Position numbers and translations under genes: made by a program. This document shows, piece by piece, positions 1 through 4,753 of a DNA stretch of 9,137 bases. The stretch is from Planctomycetota bacterium (lineage in GTDB: Bacteria; Planctomycetota; Planctomycetia; Pirellulales; Pirellulaceae), in NCBI GenBank assembly GCA_019347795.1, contig JAHWKS010000145.1:1-9137 (forward strand), in the 5' to 3' direction. The stretch's first letter is position 1. Each line of letters begins with the position of its first letter. The notes under the pieces are model-generated. The model searched no databases. It worked only from the letters and a program-made list of their open reading frames with translations, and was not told the DNA's origin.

Positions 1-56
1 GCCATGGTCACCGTCGCCGGGTTGGTGCCGTGGGCGGTGTCGGGAGCCAGGACCCC
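1..56 (-). pseudogene. gcvPB: Internal fragment of glycine dehydrogenase (decarboxylating) subunit 2, lacking its 5' part
   Basis: Read on the minus strand from base 56 to base 1, the frame gives GVLAPDTAHGTNPATVTM followed by an incomplete codon. The core PDxAHGTNPA is a signature of the P protein of the glycine cleavage system, the PLP-dependent glycine decarboxylase, and lies well inside GcvPB rather than at its N-terminus. The piece begins directly after the TAG stop of the MFS gene (59-57) and is in the same frame. No candidate start codon or room for the missing N-terminal part exists, because bases 57-1349 are fully used by the transporter. The remaining 3' part presumably lies beyond the left edge. 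It could be a gene remnant left by a rearrangement or an assembly chimera. A short ORF starting at the ATG at base 5 is possible but would still lack the upstream half. The motif match is strong; the status of the gene is inferred. Confidence 0.6.
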
Positions 57-1349
57 CTACGAATTGGCGCCGCCATCGGCTTTCCTCGGCGCCTTGGTCG
101 GTCCGGCGGCGAGCAGCGCTCCGCCGATCAGGAACAGCGGCAGGATGGCCACCACGGCGGTCCGCGTGCTTCCGGTGAGCGCGGCGGCGCCCGCCACGAG
201 GAAGGGGCCCAGCACGGCCGCGAACTTCCCGACCATGTTATAGAAGCCATAGAATTCGGCCGCCTCCTCCCGCGGAATCAGCCGCGCGTAGTAGGAGCGG
301 CTGAGGCTGAAGACCCCGCCTTGCACAAGTCCGACCGCACAGGCCAGCACGTAGAACTCCCAGAGCGCATCCAGGAATGCCGCCCAGAGCGTCACGCCGA
401 CGTAGACGGACAACCCAATCATCAAGGCGCGTTTCGGGCCCATCCGCTCCCCGAGCCGGCCGAACCCCAGCGCGGCGGGAAAGCTGACGAATTGCACGAC
501 GAGCAAGGCGGTCAGCAAGTCCTGCTGCCCGAAGCCGAGCTTGTATCCGAAATCGACAGCGACTTTCATCACCGTGTTGACGCCGTCGATGTAAAGCCAA
601 TACGCCGCGAGAAAGAGAACCACCGGCCGCAGTTGACGAATGCGTCGAAAGGTCCGCATTAACTGAGAGAGGCCGTGCGACACCGCGGCTGGGAGCGAGC
701 GAGGCCGCTCCGGCGCTTGCTCGCGCACGCCGAAGACCAGCGGCAGCGTGAAAATCGCCCACCACCCCGCCACCGTCAGGAAGACGGCGCGGGCCGCGGT
801 TTCCGCATCCGGCAGCCCGAACCACTCCGGCTTGAGCACCATCGCCATGTTCACGGCCAAGAGCACGCCCCCGCCGATGTAGCCCAAGGCGTAGCCGAAC
901 GCAGAGACGCGGTCGAAGCGTTCCTCGCGGGCGACGTCGATCAGCATCGCGTCATAGAACACATTGGCGGCGGCGAATCCCACCGAAGCCGCGCCGAAGA
1001 CCACGACGGCCACGATCCACGCCCCCTGAGGCACGAAAAATAAACCGGCGGTCGCGGCCGCGCCGCAAGCGGCAAACGTCATCAACGATCGCTTCCGCCA
1101 CCCGCCGCTATCGGCAGTTGCGCCCAGCAGCGGCGCGCAAAGCGCGAGCACCAGGCTCGCGACGCCGTTGGCGGTCATCAATCGGGTTGTCGTGCTCGCG
1201 CCGCTTGCGTCCGTGCTCCAGTATTGGTTGAAGATCAGCGGAAAGAACCCGACCAACACGGACGTGGCGAAAGCGGAGTTCCCCCAATCGTAGAGCGCCC
1301 ACGCGAGAACCGTCCCCCGGCCGTGCGCCGTCCGCTGCTTCGAGGCCAT
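57..1349 (-). CDS. MFS transporter, UMF1 (Atg22-like) family
   Basis: This is a 430-residue, very hydrophobic inner-membrane protein with about twelve membrane segments, the usual length for the family. Family-type motifs are ALYDWGNSAFAT at residues 18-29 in the first helix, YDAMLIDVA at 132-140, YWLYIDGVNTV at 250-260, SRSYYARLIP at 350-359 and EFYGFYNMVGKFAAVLGP at 365-382. The stretch RLGERMGPKRALM (298-310) corresponds to an MFS cytoplasmic loop. A hydrophilic loop at about 208-240 separates the two halves. Members of this 'unknown major facilitator' group are presumed secondary transporters; yeast Atg22 exports vacuolar amino acids, but bacterial substrates are mostly unknown. The gene is the last of a sulfatase-oxidoreductase-transporter run, so it may move a product or substrate of those enzymes (inference). 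The ATG at 1349 is supported by GGAGGA ten bases upstream. The stop abuts a gcvPB fragment, so the extreme C-terminus might have been created at a junction. Confidence 0.93.
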   Translation of the reverse strand: MASKQRTAHGRGTVLAWALYDWGNSAFATSVLVGFFPLIFNQYWSTDASGASTTTRLMTANGVASLVLALCAPLLGATADSGGWRKRSLMTFAACGAAATAGLFFVPQGAWIVAVVVFGAASVGFAAANVFYDAMLIDVAREERFDRVSAFGYALGYIGGGVLLAVNMAMVLKPEWFGLPDAETAARAVFLTVAGWWAIFTLPLVFGVREQAPERPRSLPAAVSHGLSQLMRTFRRIRQLRPVVLFLAAYWLYIDGVNTVMKVAVDFGYKLGFGQQDLLTALLVVQFVSFPAALGFGRLGERMGPKRALMIGLSVYVGVTLWAAFLDALWEFYVLACAVGLVQGGVFSLSRSYYARLIPREEAAEFYGFYNMVGKFAAVLGPFLVAGAAALTGSTRTAVVAILPLFLIGGALLAAGPTKAPRKADGGANS

Positions 1350-1359
1350 GCGGTCCGCG

Positions 1360-1365
1360 TCCTCC
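1360..1365 (-). promoter_or_regulatory. Ribosome binding site of the MFS gene
   Basis: The minus strand reads GGAGGA here, ten bases before the ATG at 1349. The spacing is slightly long but the match to the anti-Shine-Dalgarno sequence is good. It is notable because the sulfatase and oxidoreductase genes upstream show no clear site. Confidence 0.5.
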
Positions 1366-1403
1366 GACGTTTGGGTTCCAGGCTATGACGGCTCGCCATG
1401 CTT

Positions 1404-2447
1404 CTACAGCGCGTCCGCGGCGAATTCCAGCGGCAAACCTTGCGCCGCGGCATGTTCGGCGGTTTCCATCACCGCGGCGGCGCGGGCGGCTTCTTCAGGG
1501 GTGATGATGGCCGGGCGCCGGCCGTCGCGGATGCACTGGGCGAAGTAGTCCAGCTCATGATAGAGGGCGCCGACGCGGCGGCCGTGCAGCTCGGGCCAGT
1601 AGGCGGTGTCGGGAAAGCGAAGGCCGGCGCCGTCGACGATCGAGACCCCGGCGTGGCCGCAGTCGAGGGTGATCTGCCCCTCGGTCCCCACGACCTGCAG
1701 CACGGCGTCGATCGCGGTCGGCGACTTCGCTGGAAGGCGCCAATTGGTTTCAATCACGCCAATCGCGCCCTCGCGGCGCGCGGCTTCCTCGTCGCCAAGG
1801 TCGCCGAACTCCAGCATCGCCCAGCCGAGGTCGGGATAGCGGAAGCGATCGACCCGCACGTTGCGGGCGTAGATTCGCGTCGGCGCCCGCCCAAGGAGCC
1901 ACATCATCAGGTCGGCGTCGTGAACGCCGTCTCCCATCAGCGGCGAGATGCGGTCCAGGCGGATCGAGCCCGGCGCCTCCGGAAGGTTGCGCCGGGCGTG
2001 CATCGAGACGATGCGGCCGATCCGGCCCCCGTCAACGGCCCGCTTCACAATCGCCGCGCGCGGGTCGAAGCGGCACACGTGTCCGACCATGAAGGCGCCA
2101 TTGGCCCGCCGCGCCGCCTCGACCAGCCTGCGACACTCGTCGCGCGTCGGCGCCATCGGCTTTTCCAGGAGCACGTGCTTGCCGCTTTCCAGCGCCGCCA
2201 TCGCCGGCTCGAAATGCTCTTGCCAATGTGTGGCGATGGTCACCACGTCGCACACATCGCCTTCCAGCAAATTGCGAAAGTCGGTAAACGCGCGCGGGAC
2301 ACTCAACTCCGCGGCAGCGGCCTCCACTTTCTCCTTCGTGCGGGAACAGACGGCCGTCAGCTCGACGCCCGGCAGTTGCTGCAGGACCTGGGCGTGGATT
2401 CTGCCGAACCGCCCCGCGCCGATAATCGCCCATCGCAGTGGTTGCAT
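1404..2447 (-). CDS. Gfo/Idh/MocA family NAD(P)-dependent oxidoreductase
   Basis: This 347-residue protein is a normal length for the family. The N-terminal Rossmann fold (about 1-122) carries the dinucleotide motif GAGRFG at residues 10-15 and the family signature EKP at 95-97, whose Lys96 is the usual catalytic lysine. The C-terminal alpha/beta substrate domain (about 123-330) contains GDGVHDADLMMWLLG, with His176 in the place of the catalytic histidine. In inositol dehydrogenase-type enzymes an aspartate precedes this histidine by four residues; here that position is Gly172 and the aspartate is at 173, a small deviation. No signal peptide is seen, so the enzyme is cytoplasmic. Members oxidise or reduce hydroxyl groups of sugars, inositols and related compounds; the substrate cannot be named. 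The gene starts 20 bases after the sulfatase ends and precedes the MFS gene by 54 bases, so it is probably co-transcribed. No strong ribosome binding site is visible; the ATG is chosen because the Rossmann strand starts five residues later. Confidence 0.93.
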   Translation of the reverse strand: MQPLRWAIIGAGRFGRIHAQVLQQLPGVELTAVCSRTKEKVEAAAAELSVPRAFTDFRNLLEGDVCDVVTIATHWQEHFEPAMAALESGKHVLLEKPMAPTRDECRRLVEAARRANGAFMVGHVCRFDPRAAIVKRAVDGGRIGRIVSMHARRNLPEAPGSIRLDRISPLMGDGVHDADLMMWLLGRAPTRIYARNVRVDRFRYPDLGWAMLEFGDLGDEEAARREGAIGVIETNWRLPAKSPTAIDAVLQVVGTEGQITLDCGHAGVSIVDGAGLRFPDTAYWPELHGRRVGALYHELDYFAQCIRDGRRPAIITPEEAARAAAVMETAEHAAAQGLPLEFAADAL

Positions 2448-2466
2448 GAAGTTCGCTCGAGGACCG

Positions 2467-3840
2467 TTACGGTTTCGTCGGCGCCTCCTGGAGACGCTTC
2501 ATCAACGCTTCCACGATCTCGGGGCGCCGGTCGGCGAGGTTTACCTGCTCGGCGGGGTCCGTCTGCAAATCGAATAGCAGCGGCCCGCGCGACGTGTCGC
2601 CCGTGCGGACGCCGGGAAACTCGCTCGGCCGTGCTTGCTCCAGGGGGGCGAGGATGGTTTCGCCGTCGGGGCCGCGGGGATCGACCCAGGAATCATCGAG
2701 GTTCCGCGGCCGCGGCGACGGGCCCCGGTGGAGCTTCCAGTTCCCCACGCGGATCGTCTCCGGCTCGGCGCCCCGCATCGAGAACAGTTCGAGGTGCGGG
2801 CTGGAGGCGTCGGAGGTGAAAAGCGGCATCAGGTCGCGGCCGTCGATCACGCGGTCTTCCGGCAGCGGGATGCCGGCGGCGGCGAGCGCGGTCGCGAAGA
2901 CATCCATGATGATCGCCGGCGAGTCGTTCACGTGTCCCGGCGGAATCTTCCCCGGCCAGCGGGCGATCAGCGGCACGCGAATCCCGCCTTCCCAGCACTG
3001 CCCCTTCATCCCGCGCAGTCCGCCGGTGCTGCCGCCGTACCAGGGGCCGTTGTCGCTGGTGAAAATCACGAGCGTTCGCTCGTCCAGTCCCAGCTCCTTC
3101 ACGTGCTTCAGCAGGCGGCCGATCTCGTGGTCCAGCTCGGCGATCACGTCGCCGTACAGACCGGCGCCGGATTTCTTGTAGAACGCTCGGCTAGCCGCCA
3201 GCGGCTTGTGCGGCATCGCGTGGGGAAGGTAGAGCAGGAACGGCTTCTTCTGGTTCCGCTCGAGGAAGCCGATCGCTCGGTCGGTGTAGCGAAGCGTGAG
3301 GGTGCTTTGCTCGACGGGATCCTCGGCGATCTCGTCATTCTCCATCAACTGCACCGGCCGCATGTCGTTGCTGTAGAGGATGCCGAAGTATTCATCGAAC
3401 CCGTGCCGCCGCGGGAAGAACTCCGGCTTGTGCCCCAGATGCCACTTGCCGATGCAGGCGGTGGCGTAGTCGGCCTGCTGAAACGCCTCGCCGAGGGTGA
3501 TCTCGGATTCGGCGATCCCCACATTGTTGATCCCGGCGTCCGGAGTGGGGTTGCGGGTGACGCCGTGACGGAACGGATACCGCCCTGTCATCAGCGACCC
3601 GCGCGAGGGAGCGCAGTACGGGCAACTGCTGTAGAACTGCGTCAGCCGGGCGCCCTCGGCCGCCATCCGGTCCAGGTTCGGCGTCGTGAACTCGGGATGC
3701 CCGTAGCAGCCGAGGTCGCCGTAGCCAAGGTCGTCGGCGTAAATGACGATGACGTTGGGCCGGTCGGGTTCGGCTTCTTCGGCGGCGGCGGAGGCTGAGA
3801 GCAGCGGGAGGAATGCCAGGAGGAGACAAAGGTATCGCAT
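2467..3840 (-). CDS. Secreted sulfatase (formylglycine-dependent, arylsulfatase type)
   Basis: With the ATG at 3840 the protein has 457 residues and begins with a typical signal peptide: MRYL, a hydrophobic core, then SASAAA with likely cleavage near residue 20. The frame stays open upstream to 3987, but that extension is arginine-rich, hides the signal peptide and runs through an inverted repeat, so the shorter start is preferred. Sulfatase hallmarks are all present: metal ligands Asp36-Asp37 in YADDLGYGD, the CAPSR motif at 76-80 whose Cys76 would be converted to formylglycine, GKWHLGH with Lys132 and His134, His207 and His211 in LPHAMPHKP, Asp263-Asn264 in TSDNG, and Lys279. It should hydrolyse sulfate esters in the periplasm or outside the cell; the actual substrate is unknown. 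Planctomycetes carry many such paralogues. The maturase is not in this window. It is the first gene of a probable operon with the oxidoreductase and transporter. No clear ribosome binding site precedes it. Confidence 0.93.
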   Translation of the reverse strand: MRYLCLLLAFLPLLSASAAAEEAEPDRPNVIVIYADDLGYGDLGCYGHPEFTTPNLDRMAAEGARLTQFYSSCPYCAPSRGSLMTGRYPFRHGVTRNPTPDAGINNVGIAESEITLGEAFQQADYATACIGKWHLGHKPEFFPRRHGFDEYFGILYSNDMRPVQLMENDEIAEDPVEQSTLTLRYTDRAIGFLERNQKKPFLLYLPHAMPHKPLAASRAFYKKSGAGLYGDVIAELDHEIGRLLKHVKELGLDERTLVIFTSDNGPWYGGSTGGLRGMKGQCWEGGIRVPLIARWPGKIPPGHVNDSPAIIMDVFATALAAAGIPLPEDRVIDGRDLMPLFTSDASSPHLELFSMRGAEPETIRVGNWKLHRGPSPRPRNLDDSWVDPRGPDGETILAPLEQARPSEFPGVRTGDTSRGPLLFDLQTDPAEQVNLADRRPEIVEALMKRLQEAPTKP

Positions 3841-3894
3841 GGCGGTGTGGCAGTCGGGCCGGAGGGTCAAGGACGGAAGGGATCGCAGGGCGGA

Positions 3895-3971
3895 GGGGGT
3901 CGGGAGTCTTTGTCGGCCGATGTCATTTGCTACTTGTTTGCCGGTGTGGCCGAAAAAGACTCCCGACCCCC
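3895..3971. repeat. Long imperfect inverted repeat, possible dispersed hairpin element
   Basis: The left arm starts gggggtcgggagtcttt (3895-3911) and the right arm ends with its perfect reverse complement (3955-3971). After one g/a mismatch (3912 against 3954) pairing continues for six more bases, tcggcc (3913-3918) with ggccga (3948-3953). The total is a 24-position stem with one mismatch and a 29-base loop. It lies in the divergent gap between the sulfatase and the MerR-like gene. There is no T-run after the stem, so it does not look like a standard terminator. No target-site duplication is evident. The structure is seen directly; that it belongs to a dispersed family (REP/REPIN-like or a small non-autonomous element) is inference. 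Confidence 0.7.
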
Positions 3972-4026
3972 GGTGACGGCACCGCAATTGTAGTTGATCG
4001 CTGCCACAAAATCGCGGCCCGCTCTT

Positions 4027-4035
4027 GACACTGTC
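4027..4035. promoter_or_regulatory. Upstream operator palindrome GACA-C-TGTC
   Basis: GACACTGTC is a perfect palindrome around a central base at 4031 and overlaps the -35 box. It shares the core ACACTGT with the second palindrome, whose centre lies 13 bases downstream. The pair suggests two binding sites for one protein, most simply the MerR-like regulator just downstream (inference). Confidence 0.5.
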
Positions 4036-4052
4036 ATATTACACTGTAATAT
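4036..4052. promoter_or_regulatory. Main operator palindrome in the promoter spacer
   Basis: ATATTACACTGTAATAT is a perfect 17-base palindrome, with eight-base arms around a central C at 4044. It lies between the -35 box and the -10 region and reaches into the -10. A dimeric regulator bound here would sit where MerR-family proteins contact and distort their own promoters. It is therefore a likely autoregulatory operator, and by symmetry it could also influence the divergent sulfatase gene. Confidence 0.62.
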
Positions 4053-4058
4053 ATTGCT

Positions 4059-4688
4059 ATGAGCCAGCGATGGACGATCGAGGAACTGCGGGAGGTGACT
4101 GCACGAGTCCTCGACGCCGCCGATTACCAGGGGCAGGCGTCGCGGCGGGTGCAGGAGACGCCCGACAAGCGGACGATTCGCTACTACACCACGCTCGGAC
4201 TGGTGGATCGGCCGGTCGAGTTTCGCGGCCGGACAGCGTATTACGGGCGGCGGCACGTCTTGCAGTTGGCGGCCATTAAGCGGCTGCAGGCGAAAGGAAT
4301 GTCGCTGGTGGAGATTCAAGAGTCGCTGTCGGGCGCCGATGACCGGCGCCTGACTCGCTGGGCGGGAGTGCCGCGCGAGTTTTGGGACGAGCTTCGCTCC
4401 GAGCCCGCGGCGTCTCCCGATCCCGATGCGCTACTGGCGAACGAATCGCCCGCCCCCGTGCGATCGGCATCGTTCTGGCGACAGGCGCCGGATGTTTCTA
4501 AGGCGGCGCCGGTTGGAGCGCCTCTGAGTCGTCCGCGCACCATGATCGCGCTTTCGCTGGCGGAGGGCGTTACGCTGTTGTTGGAGGATGCGTCGCCATC
4601 GGAGTTGGAGGAAGCTCGTCTCGCCGAGTTGGCGCCGGCGGTCGACACGTTGGTTCGTGAACTGCGCCGCTTGAAGCTCGTCCCTTAA
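4059..4688 (+). CDS. MerR-like transcriptional regulator with an extended N-terminal helix region
   Basis: This 209-residue cytoplasmic DNA-binding protein has a recognisable MerR winged helix: RTIRYYTTLGLVDRP at 38-52, RGRTAYYGRRHVLQLAAIKRLQAKGMSLVEIQ at about 57-87. In ordinary MerR proteins the opening 'TIGEL' helix is followed within about ten residues by the recognition helix. Here TIEEL at 6-10 and RTIRYY at 38 are separated by a longer segment rich in Arg, Glu and Ala, so the fold has an insertion. The middle (about 112-155) is a Pro/Ala/Ser-rich linker. The last 50 residues (about 157-209) form a small domain of unknown ligand. There is no cysteine in the whole protein, which argues against thiol-based metal or redox sensing. 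The ATG at 4059 is preceded by an AT-rich promoter with palindromes and no ribosome binding site, suggesting a leaderless mRNA and autoregulation. It precedes the VIT/VWA gene by 65 bases on the same strand, so it probably controls that gene too (inference). Confidence 0.85.
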   Translation: MSQRWTIEELREVTARVLDAADYQGQASRRVQETPDKRTIRYYTTLGLVDRPVEFRGRTAYYGRRHVLQLAAIKRLQAKGMSLVEIQESLSGADDRRLTRWAGVPREFWDELRSEPAASPDPDALLANESPAPVRSASFWRQAPDVSKAAPVGAPLSRPRTMIALSLAEGVTLLLEDASPSELEEARLAELAPAVDTLVRELRRLKLVP

Positions 4689-4715
4689 CTCATCCCGCGA
4701 TCTCTCGCGCTGTCG

Positions 4716-4738
4716 GGTCCCGTCCGGCGGCCGGGACC
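4716..4738 (+). promoter_or_regulatory. Hairpin in the gap before the VIT/VWA gene
   Basis: GGTCCCG (4716-4722) and CGGGACC (4732-4738) form a perfect seven-base-pair GC-rich stem with a nine-base loop. It ends four bases before the ribosome binding site of the downstream gene and lacks a following T-run. It could modulate translation or stabilise a processed mRNA end between the two genes. It could also be chance in GC-rich DNA. Confidence 0.35.
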
Positions 4739-4742
4739 TACT

Positions 4743-4746
4743 GGAG
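4743..4746 (+). promoter_or_regulatory. Ribosome binding site of the VIT/VWA gene
   Basis: GGAG lies seven bases before the ATG at 4754, an ideal spacing. It supports this start and contrasts with the leaderless-looking start of the regulator. Confidence 0.6.
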
Positions 4747-4753
4747 TCTCATC

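Larger units (their letters stand above)
4025..4055 (+). promoter_or_regulatory. Promoter of the merR-like gene with MerR-style long spacer
   Basis: TTGACA at 4025-4030 is a perfect -35 box. Two -10 candidates overlap: TAATAT at 4047-4052 with a 16-base spacer (4 of 6 matches), and TATATT at 4050-4055 with a 19-base spacer (5 of 6). Spacers of 19-20 bases containing a dyad are characteristic of promoters activated by MerR-family proteins, and the dyad is present. Either choice puts the transcription start at or within a few bases of the ATG at 4059. The region is strikingly AT-rich in an otherwise GC-rich window. The function is inferred from sequence. Confidence 0.65.

Noticed and set aside
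1398..2819. Long open frame on the plus strand (473 codons) opposite the oxidoreductase and sulfatase
   Set aside because: It overlaps two clearly recognisable genes on the minus strand, its translation is Arg/Pro/Ala-rich without family motifs, and such frames are common in GC-rich DNA.
2635..3798. Long open frame on the plus strand (387 codons) opposite the sulfatase
   Set aside because: The minus-strand sulfatase has all catalytic motifs here; the plus-strand product shows no recognisable fold and ends in a glycine run opposite the signal peptide.
3895..3971. Reading the inverted repeat as a bidirectional transcription terminator
   Set aside because: The T/A runs lie inside the stem next to the loop rather than after it, and the divergent genes on both sides start, not end, near it.
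3841..3987. N-terminal extension of the sulfatase from an ATG at 3987
   Set aside because: It would place 49 Arg-rich residues ahead of a good signal peptide and would be translated from the inverted repeat; the ATG at 3840 explains the export signal.
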